Assembly (NCBI GenBank): GCA_030655135.1
Contig: JAURWC010000022.1
Location: forward strand, 62,001-126,000
DNA from: Hyphomicrobiaceae bacterium
GTDB taxonomy: Bacteria > Pseudomonadota > Alphaproteobacteria > Rhizobiales > Hyphomicrobiaceae
Direction: 5' to 3'
Length of the DNA: 64,000 nt
Shown here: positions 18,839 to 28,276 of the stretch, one piece after another
Layout of the letters: each line of letters opens with the position of its first letter
Position numbering within the stretch: the stretch's first letter is position 1
Program-made: the position numbers and the translations under genes
Notes under the pieces: model-generated
Databases searched by the model: none
Told to the model about the DNA's origin: nothing
What the model saw: only the letters and a program-made list of their open reading frames with translations

Positions 18839-19357
18839 CTATTCCGGAGGAGGGTTGGAGTTAGGGGGAGGCTGTACCGTCTTCGTCTGCGATGGGCCGA
18901 CGACGACTACCGGCTCGCCGACGCGATATTCCGGTGTGACGCGCAGCTCATCTGACGTCATGTTCAAGACCGGGCCTTGGCCGCTGAAACGCAGCGTCGA
19001 CCACGCGACGGCCACCTTGCGCGTTCCCACACCGAGGAAACCGCCGAAGTCGATTACGGCCGCGCGCAGCTCGCCATCGCGGCTGACAAGCACATCGACA
19101 ACGCGTCCCAGTTTATCACCGGAGGCATTGGCGACTTCCTTGCCGAGCAGGCTTTCGATGCCATTGTCATCCAGGACAACCGCAGGCGTGCCTTGCGACG
19201 GAGTGCCTGCCGGCGTGCTCGATGTGCCAGGAGTGGTGGTGCTTTCGCTTTGTGCCATCGCGGTAAATGCCACGAGGCTGCCCATCAGCAGGGCACATCC
19301 CCACCGGCGGATAGTACGCTGAATGTGCAGGTGCGCTGTCGGCGCCATCATTTTCAT
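18839..19357 (-). CDS. Exported PRC-barrel domain protein
   Basis: 172 residues. A signal peptide is visible (basic segment, then CALLMGSLVAFTAMA), followed by a Thr/Ser/Pro-rich linker, a PRC-barrel (residues about 60-145: IESLLGKEVANASGDKLGRVVDVLV...AAVIDFGGFLGVGTRKVAV) and a Pro-rich tail. Such proteins are common in Hyphomicrobiales periplasms but of unknown role. An EcfG-type promoter lies 33-57 bp upstream, suggesting induction in general stress. Confidence 0.75.
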   Translation of the reverse strand: MKMMAPTAHLHIQRTIRRWGCALLMGSLVAFTAMAQSESTTTPGTSSTPAGTPSQGTPAVVLDDNGIESLLGKEVANASGDKLGRVVDVLVSRDGELRAAVIDFGGFLGVGTRKVAVAWSTLRFSGQGPVLNMTSDELRVTPEYRVGEPVVVVGPSQTKTVQPPPNSNPPPE

Positions 19358-19389
19358 AGGTCCCCACCATAGCGATTACGATAGATGGA

Positions 19390-19414
19390 AACCGCCCGGG
19401 TTACTCAGGGTTCC
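19390..19414 (-). promoter_or_regulatory. EcfG-type promoter (GGAAC-N16-GGTT) of the PRC-barrel gene
   Basis: On the minus strand GGAAC (19414-19410) and GGTT (19393-19390) are 16 bases apart, 33 bp before the ATG at 19357, in the intergenic region shared with the divergent RND genes. Confidence 0.55.
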
Positions 19415-19594
19415 CAATGGTTTGGCCCGGGAGGCCGCTTGCCCAGGCTGGAATGTTCGAGTGGCCGCGCTCATGCAGCGAGTACAAGAGTTCACTGCGC
19501 CTGCGACGGAATTGCCCACCGTTGACGTTGATGTCTTGATTTTGACGGCCACAACGCCGACGACAGCACTGCCGATTGCAACTGGGGGGACGTG

Positions 19595-20662
19595 ATGCGC
19601 GGACTGGGTTGGACTTGCTCTCGGGCTAAATCGCTGTTGGCCATCACTGCCGGAATCGCGCTTGCGGCCAGCGTGCTGCCGCGCGAGGCAGACGCGCAAA
19701 GGCGACGCGGTGGTGGTGACACAACGCCTGTCGTCACCGCCATCGACGTTAAGACAGAGCGCATCAATGAGCGCGTCGCGGCCGTCGGCTCTGGACGAGC
19801 GCGCCAGCAGGTGACACTGACGACACGTGTGGCCGGCGTGATTTCCGAGGTGCTGTTCGAAGGCGGCGCCAAGGTCGAGGCCGGGCAGGTTCTCGTCAAG
19901 CTGAACGCGGAGCCGGAAGCCATTGCCGTCGAAACGGCTGAAGCACAACGGGCGCAGGCCAACGACGCGGTCGAGCGCTACAGGCAGCTGAACGAAAACG
20001 CGATCTCGCGCGTCACCAAGGCGGAAGCGGATACGGCGCTAAAAGTTGCAGACGCCGCGCTGCGCCGGGCGCGAGAAGATCTCGATCGCATGACGATCAA
20101 GGCGCCGTTCGCCGGCATCATGGGGCTGACCAATCTGCAGACGGGCGATTACCTCGCGGTGGGCAACCCGATCGCTTCGATCGACGACCGCTCGACCATC
20201 ATCATCGAGTTCACGGTGCCGGAAGCTGCGGCGCCATCGATCAAGCTCGACATGGCGATGCGCGCCAGCCTCGTGGCGCGGCCGGGCGAGATCTTCAACG
20301 GTAAAATCCAGGCGTTGGGCACGCGTATCGATCCGGTGACACGGACACTGCAGGTGCGCGGCGAGATACCCAATCCGGAACTTGCACTCATTCCCGGCTC
20401 GACATTCTCCGTCAGCGTGCAGCTGGCGGGCGACGAAGCACCGGTCGTGCCCGGCCTTGCCATCCAGTGGGATCGCGCCGGCGCGTACGTGTGGCGGCTG
20501 AAGGATGACAACACAGTGGAGCGCGTCGATGCGGCGATCATTTCGCGCGACGGCGACCGCGTCTTCATCGATGCGACGTTGAAGGCTGGAGAAAAAGTGG
20601 TGAGCGAAGGCGGTGGTTTGCTGCGCGCTGGACAAAACGTGAAGCAGCAGCAGGGCTCGTGA
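19595..20662 (+). CDS. RND efflux periplasmic adaptor (membrane fusion protein)
   Basis: About 355 residues with an N-terminal signal sequence (LLAITAGIALAASVLP), a biotinyl-lipoyl-like hairpin domain (VAGVISEVLFEGGAKVEAGQVLVKL), a coiled-coil hairpin (ETAEAQRAQANDAVERYRQLN) and beta-barrel/membrane-proximal domains. GTG (19592) directly precedes the ATG at 19595; both are behind a G-rich ribosome site. It links the RND pump to an outer-membrane channel not encoded here. The permease gene follows 31 bp later. Confidence 0.87.
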   Translation: MRGLGWTCSRAKSLLAITAGIALAASVLPREADAQRRRGGGDTTPVVTAIDVKTERINERVAAVGSGRARQQVTLTTRVAGVISEVLFEGGAKVEAGQVLVKLNAEPEAIAVETAEAQRAQANDAVERYRQLNENAISRVTKAEADTALKVADAALRRAREDLDRMTIKAPFAGIMGLTNLQTGDYLAVGNPIASIDDRSTIIIEFTVPEAAAPSIKLDMAMRASLVARPGEIFNGKIQALGTRIDPVTRTLQVRGEIPNPELALIPGSTFSVSVQLAGDEAPVVPGLAIQWDRAGAYVWRLKDDNTVERVDAAIISRDGDRVFIDATLKAGEKVVSEGGGLLRAGQNVKQQQGS

Positions 20663-20693
20663 CGCCTGCATTCCGCCCCGCAACGCATCGCAA

Positions 20694-23600
20694 TTGATGG
20701 ATCCGGCCGCCATGACCTCCGCTAGCCCCACTCCCGAAAGAGCCCCAAGGTCCGCCCCGCGTGACGACGGCGGCTGGGTCGGCGTGTTCGTGCGCCGGCC
20801 GATCCTCGCCGTCGTGCTGAACCTGCTCGTCATTATCGCCGGGATCGCGGCGGTGCAATCGATCGAAATCCGCGAGCTGCCGGACGTCGACCGGCCGGTT
20901 GTCACCGTTCGCTCCACGTATGCGGGCGCGACACCGGAGAGCATGGATGCGCAGATCACGGCGATCGTCGAAAGCGCGGTCTCGCGCGTGCAGGGCGTCA
21001 CGAGTATTTCCTCGAACTCCGCCTATGGCTCTAGCCGCGTGGCGGTTGAGTTCTCGACCGATACCGACCTGCAGGCTGCCGCGATGGACGTGCGCGATGC
21101 GGTGGCCGGCATTACCAACCAGCTGCCGAACGACATGGAAGACGAGCCGCGCGTCGTCAAAGCCGATGCGGATGCCACGCCGATCATCCGCATGGCGATT
21201 GCCTCCGACAAGTTGTCTGAAAGCGAGCTGACGGATCTCGTCAACAACGTCATCGAAGACCGGCTGGCCGCCGTCGAGGGTGTAGCGTCCGCGAATTCCT
21301 ATGGTTTGCGGGCAAAGACGATCGAGGTGCGGGTGTCGCAGGTCGGTCTCGCCGCGCGCGGACTGAGCCTCAACGATCTCATCACCGCCATCGGCAAAGC
21401 GTCGGTCAATACGCCGTCGGGTGCGCTGGAGAACGCCACGCAGCAGTTGCTGGTGCGTGCGGAGGCGCCGATCTCCACGCCCGCGGATGTCGCGGCACTG
21501 GAGCTCAACGCGCAGACGAAGGTCGGCGACGTGGCGTTCGTCCGCTGGGCGTTCCAGGAAGCGACGGCGATGACGCGGCTGGATGGCAAGACGGCCATCG
21601 GCGTGGAGATCATCCGCCAGGCGAAGGCCAACACGATCGCAATTTCCGGTGGCGTCAAGGCCGCGATCGCGGAGCTGCAGCAGACGCTTCCAGAGGGCGT
21701 TACCATCGCGGTGACGTCCGATGATGCGATCTTCATCCGCGAATCCATTCGCGAGGTCGTCATCACGCTGATCCTGTCGACGATCATCGTGATCGCGATC
21801 ATCTACCTTTTTCTTGGCTCCGTCCGCGAAACGATCGCGCCCGCGTTCGCCATTCCGGTGTCGCTGATCGGCACGCTGGCGGCGGTGTGGGCGGCCGGGT
21901 TCTCGATCAACGTGCTGACGCTTCTGGCGCTGGTGATAGCGACCGGTCTCGTAGTCGACGACGCCATCATCGTCGTGGAGAACATCGCCCGGCATCGCGC
22001 GATGGGCAAAGGGCCGCGCGCGGCAGCCGTGATCGGCACGCGTGAGATCGTGTTTGCCGTTCTGGCGACGACGGCGACACTGGTGGCCGTGTTCGTGCCG
22101 ATCTCGTTCATGCCGGGCATCGTCGGCAATCTGTTCTCCGAGTTTGGCTTCGTGCTGGCCTTCTCCGTATCGATCTCCGCGATCGTGGCGCTGACCGTTT
22201 GCCCGATGCTGGCGACCAAGCTCGGCGGAACGGAGCACCGGTTGAAGGAGGGCGAGAAGCCCGGATGGTTCACGCGGCTCGGCACCGGACTGGCGGCCCT
22301 CTATGCGCGGTTACTCGACTGGTCTTTGCGCGGGCGTTATCTCGTCGTGCTCGCCTGCCTGGGCTTCGCGGCGCTCGGCTGGGGTGCCTACAAGCTGCTG
22401 CCGCAGGAGATTACGCCGGCGGAGGACCGCGGCGTGCTGCAGATCTCGCTAACGGCGCAGCAGGGCAGCAACCTCGACTACATGTCGAAGCTGACGCAGA
22501 AGATGGAGGATGCACTGGCGCCTTATCGCGAGAAGGGCGAGGTCACGGGCATCCTTACGACCGTTGGCGGGCAGAGCGTCAACCGCGCGTCGGTGGTCGC
22601 GGCGCTGGCGCCCTGGGCCGATCGCGAGCGTTCGCAGCAGCAGATCCAGGGCGAGTTGCAGAACAAGCTGCAAGGCGTGGCCGGGCTATCCGTCTCGCTG
22701 CGGTCGGCGAACAGCCTGGGTATTCGCGGCGGCGGGCAGGGCCTGCGTTTTGCCATCGCGGGCCCGGACTACGGGCGCTTGGCTGATGCTGCCGAGAAGC
22801 TGACGAGCAAGCTTTCGGCGACGCCCGGGTTCCGCAACGCGCGAACGGACTACGACACGACGCAACCGCAGCTGTCCGTCAGCATCAATCGCGAGGCGGC
22901 GACGAAGCTCGGCGTGCCGATCGAGACGATCACCAGCTTGATCAACACCATGATCGACTATCAAAAGGCCGCCGACCTGTTCATTGGCGACGAGATCGTG
23001 GAGGTTCAGGTAAAGGCGGGCGGGCGGCCGATCAACGATCCGTCCGACTTGGGCAATCTCTTCGTCAAGGCGGGCGATGGGCACTTCATTACGCTGTCGT
23101 CGCTGGTAACGATCAAGGAAGTTGCGATCGCGCCGAGCCTTGGACGCGAAGACCGCCAGCGATCAGTGCCGATTTCTGCGCAGCTCGACGAAGGCATGGT
23201 GCTGGGCGAGGCCGTGACGGCCATGCGCGACGTCGCCAACGGCGTGATCGAGAAGGACATGTCGATCCTGCTTTTGGGCGAAGCCAAGACGCTGTCGGAG
23301 ACGTCGCAGAACACCGGCTTCGTTTTCGGCATCGCGCTGCTGATCGTGTTCCTGGTGCTGGCTGCGCAGTTCGAAAGCATGGTGAGTGCACTCGTGATCC
23401 TGTGCACCGTGCCGTTCGGACTGGCGGCGGCGACGCTTGCCATTCTGCTGTCGGGCGGGACGATGAACGTCTACAGCCAGATCGGCCTGGTGCTGCTGGT
23501 GGGCATCATGGCGAAGAACGGCATCCTGATCGTGGAGTTCGCCAATCAGCGGCGTGACGAGGGAGAGAGCGTCGACGATGCCATTCGCGAGGCGTCGACC

Positions 23601-23864
23601 ACGCGCCTGCGCCCGGTGATGATGACGATGGCAGCGGCGGTGCTCGGCGCGCTGCCGTTGATCTTCGCGCATGGCGCGGGTGCCGAAGCGCGGCTCGCAT
23701 TGGGCTGGGTGATCATCGGCGGCCTGGGCTTCGCCACCATCTTTACGCTGTTCCTTGGGCCGGTGGCCTATCGCATCCTGGCGCCGCTGTCGAAGCCGAG
23801 AGCGCACGAAACGAACCTGCTGGTCGATGAACTCGAGGCAGCAGAGCGTCAGCTGGCGGGCTGA
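20694..23864 (+). CDS. RND (HAE1-type) multidrug efflux permease
   Basis: 1056 residues, the normal size for AcrB/MexF relatives. Features are the first helix preceded by VRRPILAVVLN, two large periplasmic loops, and the TGLVVDDAIIVVENI segment of helix 4 holding the two Asp of the proton relay. A conserved C-terminal FVFGIALLIVFLVLAAQFES block is also present. Start choice between 20694 (MMDP) and the ATG at 20712 (MTSASP) is uncertain. The pair lacks a TolC-like partner and a regulator in the window; substrates unknown. Confidence 0.9.
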   Translation: MMDPAAMTSASPTPERAPRSAPRDDGGWVGVFVRRPILAVVLNLLVIIAGIAAVQSIEIRELPDVDRPVVTVRSTYAGATPESMDAQITAIVESAVSRVQGVTSISSNSAYGSSRVAVEFSTDTDLQAAAMDVRDAVAGITNQLPNDMEDEPRVVKADADATPIIRMAIASDKLSESELTDLVNNVIEDRLAAVEGVASANSYGLRAKTIEVRVSQVGLAARGLSLNDLITAIGKASVNTPSGALENATQQLLVRAEAPISTPADVAALELNAQTKVGDVAFVRWAFQEATAMTRLDGKTAIGVEIIRQAKANTIAISGGVKAAIAELQQTLPEGVTIAVTSDDAIFIRESIREVVITLILSTIIVIAIIYLFLGSVRETIAPAFAIPVSLIGTLAAVWAAGFSINVLTLLALVIATGLVVDDAIIVVENIARHRAMGKGPRAAAVIGTREIVFAVLATTATLVAVFVPISFMPGIVGNLFSEFGFVLAFSVSISAIVALTVCPMLATKLGGTEHRLKEGEKPGWFTRLGTGLAALYARLLDWSLRGRYLVVLACLGFAALGWGAYKLLPQEITPAEDRGVLQISLTAQQGSNLDYMSKLTQKMEDALAPYREKGEVTGILTTVGGQSVNRASVVAALAPWADRERSQQQIQGELQNKLQGVAGLSVSLRSANSLGIRGGGQGLRFAIAGPDYGRLADAAEKLTSKLSATPGFRNARTDYDTTQPQLSVSINREAATKLGVPIETITSLINTMIDYQKAADLFIGDEIVEVQVKAGGRPINDPSDLGNLFVKAGDGHFITLSSLVTIKEVAIAPSLGREDRQRSVPISAQLDEGMVLGEAVTAMRDVANGVIEKDMSILLLGEAKTLSETSQNTGFVFGIALLIVFLVLAAQFESMVSALVILCTVPFGLAAATLAILLSGGTMNVYSQIGLVLLVGIMAKNGILIVEFANQRRDEGESVDDAIREASTTRLRPVMMTMAAAVLGALPLIFAHGAGAEARLALGWVIIGGLGFATIFTLFLGPVAYRILAPLSKPRAHETNLLVDELEAAERQLAG

Positions 23865-23875
23865 ATGCTCGGCTT

Positions 23876-24838
23876 CTAGTGCGACGGTCTTGTCGCATTG
23901 GCGCCGCCGAGGAACGGTGAGGCGGCGAGCGCCGTGAGGGCGCCCGCTGCAAGACCCACGATGGCCGCGCACGTCGCAGAGACGAGCCAGGAGACGACGG
24001 CACCGCCGGCTGGAAAAACGCCGGCGACAACCTCAGCGGCGTGATGAACCGTGTGTTCGGGCCAGGTGACGCCGTACTCGGCAAGGCCGTGCAGCAGGAT
24101 ACCGCCGCCCACCCAGAGCATCGCCAGCGTGCCGACGAAGCTTAAGACCTGCAGGAATGGCGGCATGCCATAGACGAGGCCGCGGCCGACGGGGCCAGAG
24201 ACGGGGCCATCGCGCTTTGCGAGATACACGCCGAAATCATCGGCCTTCACGATGAGTGCAACGGCGCCGTACACGCCTGCCGTGATCGCTAGGGCAACGA
24301 CTGTCAGAACGATCGCCTGATTGACAATGGTCGGCGTATCGATGTTGGCCAGCGCGATGGCCATGATTTCCGCAGACAGGATGAAGTCCGTGCGGATGGC
24401 ACCGGCGACCTTTTGATCCTCCAGCGTCTTGGAATCCTGCACAGTCTCGGCGGCCAGCTTGCCGGCATCGTCTGCAGCGGAATGCGTCAGCATGTGGTGG
24501 ACTTTTTCGTAGCCCTCGAAACACAGGTAGAGGCCGCCAACCATCAGCAGCGGCGTGATGGCCCATGGCGCAAACGCGGAGAGGGCGAGTGCAGCCGGCA
24601 GCAGGAAAACCAGCTTGTTTTTAAGCGAGCCCAGCGCGATGCGGCCAATGATCGGCAGCTCGCGGGCGGCGGCGAGGCCGGTGACGTAGCGCGGCGTTAC
24701 GGCCGCATCGTCGATGACGACGCCGGCGGCTTTGGCCGATGCCTTTACCGCCTGGGCCGCAGCATCATCGATCGTGACGGCAGCCAGCTTGGCCAGGGCC
24801 GCGATATCGTCCAACAATGCGAGAAGGCCGCCGCTCAT
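23876..24838 (-). CDS. DUF808 family membrane protein (YedI-like)
   Basis: 320 residues. The N-terminal MSGGLLALLDDIAALAKLAAVTIDDAA stretch and the LCFEGYEKVHH motif are diagnostic of the DUF808 family. Several transmembrane segments follow (about residues 75-100, 165-190, 225-250, 275-305). Function unknown in this family. It is convergent with the RND permease, the two stops being 11 bp apart, with no terminator hairpin between them. Confidence 0.83.
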   Translation of the reverse strand: MSGGLLALLDDIAALAKLAAVTIDDAAAQAVKASAKAAGVVIDDAAVTPRYVTGLAAARELPIIGRIALGSLKNKLVFLLPAALALSAFAPWAITPLLMVGGLYLCFEGYEKVHHMLTHSAADDAGKLAAETVQDSKTLEDQKVAGAIRTDFILSAEIMAIALANIDTPTIVNQAIVLTVVALAITAGVYGAVALIVKADDFGVYLAKRDGPVSGPVGRGLVYGMPPFLQVLSFVGTLAMLWVGGGILLHGLAEYGVTWPEHTVHHAAEVVAGVFPAGGAVVSWLVSATCAAIVGLAAGALTALAASPFLGGANATRPSH

Positions 24839-24945
24839 CGTGAGAATTCCTTAAAGGCTGGGGGTGTCGGCGGCACATTGGCCTGATCCGCGCGACCGAT
24901 GCAAGGCGCAGCGGCCGTTATCAGCGGCGGGGGCGCCGTGCAGCG

Positions 24946-25542
24946 TCACTGAGACGCTGGCTGCGGGTCAGGGCGCGACATAGCGCCTTTGGCCAATTCC
25001 GTCTCGACGGCGGAGACGAGGCGATTGGCATCGGGCGTGGTGGTGGAGACGAACGACGTCACCAGGCGGCCATCGCGGCCGACCAGGTATTTATGGAAAT
25101 TCCACTTGGGAGCGTTGAGCCAGCCGAGCTGCTCGCGGGCCCAGACGTAAAACGGGTGAGCGTCGTCGCCGGAGAGTGCGGCTTTCGCGGTGAGCGGGAA
25201 CTTGACGCCGTAAGTGCCCTGGCAGAATTCCTTGATCTCGCCGGCGGCCTTCGGCTCCTGGTTTCCGAAGTCGTTCGACGGAACACCGATCACGGTTAGG
25301 CCCTGACCTTGATATTTGTCGTAGAGTGCCTGAAGCCCCTTGTACTGCGGGGTGAACCCGCAAAACGAGGCGACGTTGACGACCAGCAGGACATTGCCCT
25401 TGTACTCGGATAACGGCATCGGCTTGCCGTCGATCGACGTGAACGTGTAGTCCCATGCCGTCGTGGTGGCGGGCTGCTCGGCGCGAGCGACCTGGAAAAA
25501 TGTGGCCAATGAGGCAACAAGGCCGGCGATCACTGCGCGCAT
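24946..25542 (-). CDS. Exported glutathione peroxidase (thiol type)
   Basis: 198 residues with a signal peptide (AVIAGLVASLATFFQVARA). The peroxidatic residue is Cys61 in NVASFCGFTPQY, i.e. cysteine and not selenocysteine; Gln95 (NQEP) and Trp147-Asn148 (WNFHKYLV) complete the GPx active site. Cys107 in EFCQGTYGVKFP is a resolving candidate. It would reduce hydroperoxides, probably in the periplasm with a thioredoxin-like reductant. It lies alone between the DUF808 gene and a small secreted protein gene. Confidence 0.87.
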   Translation of the reverse strand: MRAVIAGLVASLATFFQVARAEQPATTTAWDYTFTSIDGKPMPLSEYKGNVLLVVNVASFCGFTPQYKGLQALYDKYQGQGLTVIGVPSNDFGNQEPKAAGEIKEFCQGTYGVKFPLTAKAALSGDDAHPFYVWAREQLGWLNAPKWNFHKYLVGRDGRLVTSFVSTTTPDANRLVSAVETELAKGAMSRPDPQPASQ

Positions 25543-25667
25543 CGGAGTCTCCGGGGTTGAGGAAGACTGATGCTAGCAGACGCGGCGGGGCGTGCAAAAA
25601 AGATCCGCGTCAGGCAGGCGAACGATCCGGACGACGTTCGTCTACCCGGCGCGGCAGGGGGGAGCCT

Positions 25668-25859
25668 TCAGGAATAGTTATCGATGCCGAGCGCCGACGG
25701 CTTCCACCAGGGCGCGCGATCGTCGACGGCGGTCTGGATGCGGACCTCGTTTTCATCAGCTGAAGAAACGATGCTGGTCGCGGGGGTCTTCACATGGGCG
25801 AAGACGCACGGGACAAGCGCCAGGAGAAGCGGGGCTGCGGCGATTGAGAAACTTGTCAT
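25668..25859 (-). CDS. Small secreted hypothetical protein
   Basis: 63 residues, beginning with an uncharged signal-like segment (MTSFSIAAAPLLLALVPCVFA), leaving a mature peptide of about 40 residues ending APWWKPSALGIDNYS. A GGAGG ribosome site sits 4 bases before the ATG, which supports translation. It is divergent from the TetR gene across a 128-bp AT-rich region, the usual layout for a regulator and its target. No family recognised. Confidence 0.5.
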   Translation of the reverse strand: MTSFSIAAAPLLLALVPCVFAHVKTPATSIVSSADENEVRIQTAVDDRAPWWKPSALGIDNYS

Positions 25860-25987
25860 TTCGTGCCTCCGTCCTATATGTGTACTGGTTGGTATTGATA
25901 TAGAACGCGCCGCTTGCCTGTCAATAACTATTTGTATCGATGAGTATGGAAGTGGTAGACAAGCGACGTCACGTCAAGGAGATTGCG

Positions 25988-26578
25988 GTGCAGAAGGGCC
26001 GTCCAAGGGAATTCGATGCCGATGAGGCGCTCGACAGGGCGCTGCATGTTTTCTGGCGCCAGGGATATGAAGGCGCGTCGCTGACGGATTTGACCGAGGC
26101 GATGGGCATCAGCCGGCCGAGCCTTTATGCGGCGTTCGGCAACAAGGAAGACCTGTTCCGCCGCGCGCTCGATCGTTACTCCGAGACTGGCCCGGGCGCC
26201 GTGCAGCGCGCAGCACTGGATGAGCCCACCGCGAGGGCGGTCGTCGAGCGCATGCTGCGCGGGGCCGCGAAGTGTCTCACCGATCCGGACAACCCACGCG
26301 GGTGCCTGGCTGTGCAAGGTGCGCTGTCGTGTGGCGAGGCCGCCGAATCCATCAAGAACGAGCTGTGCGGACGCCGGGCCGCCGGGGAGGCGGCACTGAG
26401 CGCGCGGTTCGAGCGGGCGAAGGCAGACGGCGACCTCAATGCCGATGCTGATCCGCAAGCGCTGGCGCGGTTCGTCGTGACGGTGCAGCAGGGTATGTCG
26501 GTGCAGGCCGCTGGTGGCGCGTCACGCGATGACTTGATGGCCGTTGCCGAGATGGCGCTGAAGGCGTGGCCTGGCTGA
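25988..26578 (+). CDS. TetR family transcriptional regulator
   Basis: 196 residues from the GTG at 25988, which has a perfect AAGGAG site 5 bases upstream and gives the usual VQKGRPREFDADEALDRAL start; an upstream ATG at 25940 has no such signal. The helix-turn-helix is ASLTDLTEAMGISRPSLYAAFGNKEDLF. The C-terminal ligand domain resembles TetR_C of the YafC/AcrR-like group. It is divergent from the 63-residue secreted protein and probably controls it and itself; the inducer is unknown. Confidence 0.82.
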   Translation: MQKGRPREFDADEALDRALHVFWRQGYEGASLTDLTEAMGISRPSLYAAFGNKEDLFRRALDRYSETGPGAVQRAALDEPTARAVVERMLRGAAKCLTDPDNPRGCLAVQGALSCGEAAESIKNELCGRRAAGEAALSARFERAKADGDLNADADPQALARFVVTVQQGMSVQAAGGASRDDLMAVAEMALKAWPG

Positions 26579-26592
26579 ACTGGTTCCCGACT

Positions 26593-27510
26593 CTAGGTTT
26601 GAGTTTCCGTGATTTGCCACGGTGGAATTTTGCCGAAGCGATCGACCAGAAAGTCGATGAAAACGCGTGTTTTGGCCGCCAAGTAGCGGTTTGGCGCGTA
26701 GAGCGCGTGGATATCGAGATCGCCCGGCGCGTAGGTAGGCAGCACCGCTTGCAGTGAGCCTGCGCGAATCTGATCACACACCAAGAACAGTGGCAGGCGT
26801 GCAATACCGATGCCAGCGACAGCAGCATCGCGCAGCACGTCGCCGTTGTTGGAGGCCAGGCAGCCGTTGACCGGGACCGCAACAGCGTCGCCGCCGTCTG
26901 ATAGCTTCCAGCGTTGGGTGGACGTTGAATGGCCATAAATGAGAGCGCGGTGTTGCGCGAGATCTTTGGGCGTCTTCGGCTCGCCGTGAGCCGTCACATA
27001 AACTGGGGATGCCACGAGCATCAGCGCCGTTGACGAGATGCGCCGCGCGATCAGGCTCGAGTCTTCAAGTTCTCCAATGCGAATGGTGACGTCGACGCCT
27101 TCTTCCAGCGGGTCGATGAAACGATCGGTGAGCGTCAGCTCGACCTTGAGGTCCGTGTACTTCTGCATGAAGGCCGCAATAGCCGTGCTGAGGTACATCA
27201 TGCCAAATGACATCGGCGCGTTGACGCGCAACACGCCCTTGGGCTCGTCGTGGAGGCGCGAGATCTGCGCCTCGGTCTCTTCGACCTGGGCGAGGATGGC
27301 GATGCAGCGCTCGTAATAGGCGAGCCCCGCCTCCGTGGGCGTGACGCGCCGCGTGGTGCGGTCCAGCAGGCGGGCACCCAAGCCCTGCTCCAACTCACTG
27401 ACGGCCTTGCTAACGGCCGAGCGCGTTAGCCCGAGCCGGCGAGCCGCTTCCGCATAGCTGCCGCTGGATACGACCCTGGCGAAGGCCTGCATTGCCGACA
27501 ATTTGTCCAT
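26593..27510 (-). CDS. LysR-type transcriptional regulator of the quinone-detoxification operon
   Basis: 305 residues from [14 protein letters not shown] (27510), the standard start for the DsdC/AaeR-like LysR subgroup; a frame six residues longer exists. The N-terminal winged helix is followed by a LysR substrate domain. It is divergent from wrbA across 94 bp that contains two short dyads: ATTGC/GCAAC (27551-27570) and TTGCT/AGCAA (27579-27592). These are candidate operators, by inference only. The target is most likely the adjacent wrbA operon, with an electrophile or quinone as inducer. Confidence 0.82.
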   Translation of the reverse strand: MDKLSAMQAFARVVSSGSYAEAARRLGLTRSAVSKAVSELEQGLGARLLDRTTRRVTPTEAGLAYYERCIAILAQVEETEAQISRLHDEPKGVLRVNAPMSFGMMYLSTAIAAFMQKYTDLKVELTLTDRFIDPLEEGVDVTIRIGELEDSSLIARRISSTALMLVASPVYVTAHGEPKTPKDLAQHRALIYGHSTSTQRWKLSDGGDAVAVPVNGCLASNNGDVLRDAAVAGIGIARLPLFLVCDQIRAGSLQAVLPTYAPGDLDIHALYAPNRYLAAKTRVFIDFLVDRFGKIPPWQITETQT

Positions 27511-27604
27511 TTGGTTCCATTTTGGCACCAGACTGATGTCAATGTCTCAGATTGCGCTCGAATTGGCAACGCACCAGATTGCTTGTCAGCAAGAGGAGAC
27601 GCAA

Positions 27605-28204
27605 ATGTCGAAGATCCTGGTTCTCTACTATTCGAGCTACGGCCACATCGAAAAGATGGCAGAGGCCGTTGCCGCGGGCGCGACGTCCGCCGGTGCTGAG
27701 GTGGCCATCAAGCGTGTGCCGGAACTGGTGCCGGAAGCAGTGGCCAAGCAGCAGCATTTCAAGCTGGACCAGGCGGCGCCCATCGCCACCGTCGAGGAGC
27801 TTGCCAACTACGACGCGATCATCATCGGCGTACCGACGCGCTTTGGAAACATGCCGGCGCAGATGAAGAACTTCCTCGATCAGACCGGCGGGCTTTGGTT
27901 CGGCGGCAAGCTGATCGGCAAGGTCGGCAGCGTGTTCTCGTCATCGGCGACGCAGCACGGCGGGCAGGAGAGCACCATCCTCTCCACGCACACGGTGCTG
28001 CTCCACCACGGCATGGTGATCGTGGGCCTGCCCTACTCGTTCCAGGGACAGATGGGCGTGAAAGAGGTGACCGGCGGCTCGCCCTACGGCGCCACGACGA
28101 TCGCCGACGGCGATGGCTCACGGCAGCCTTCTGAGAATGAACTGGCGGGCGCCCGCTTCCAGGGCCGCCACGTCGCAGAAATCACGGCAAAGCTCACGGC
28201 ATAG
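27605..28204 (+). CDS. wrbA: NAD(P)H:quinone oxidoreductase WrbA
   Basis: Flavodoxin-like FMN protein, 199 residues, that reduces quinones by two electrons and avoids semiquinones. The FMN loop [12 protein letters not shown], the [24 protein letters not shown] motif and the [23 protein letters not shown] ending are diagnostic. The ATG at 27605 follows AAGAGGAG; the longer frame from 27503 overlaps the divergent promoter. It heads a run of four genes (WrbA, VOC dioxygenase, esterase, flavin reductase). Confidence 0.92.
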   Translation: MSKILVLYYSSYGHIEKMAEAVAAGATSAGAEVAIKRVPELVPEAVAKQQHFKLDQAAPIATVEELANYDAIIIGVPTRFGNMPAQMKNFLDQTGGLWFGGKLIGKVGSVFSSSATQHGGQESTILSTHTVLLHHGMVIVGLPYSFQGQMGVKEVTGGSPYGATTIADGDGSRQPSENELAGARFQGRHVAEITAKLTA

Positions 28205-28220
28205 TTTTATCGCGCTTCTT

Positions 28221-28250
28221 ATCGGAAAACCGGTTCCCACTTTTCCGGAA
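28221..28250. repeat. Rhizobiales-type intergenic palindrome
   Basis: Arms CGGAAAA (28223-28229) and TTTTCCG (28241-28247) surround CCGGTTCCCAC. The sequence strongly recalls the abundant extragenic element with GGAAAACCGGTT and CACTTTTCGG cores seen in Rhizobium-group genomes. It lies between wrbA and the dioxygenase gene and may shape the transcript. Confidence 0.55.
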
Positions 28251-28276
28251 GCGCTCAAGCAAGAGAAAGGTGTGTC

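Noticed and set aside
20565-22238. 557-codon open frame on the minus strand
   Set aside because: It lies antisense to the RND permease gene; its product is Arg/Asp/His-rich with no recognisable domain, as expected from high-GC third-position bias.
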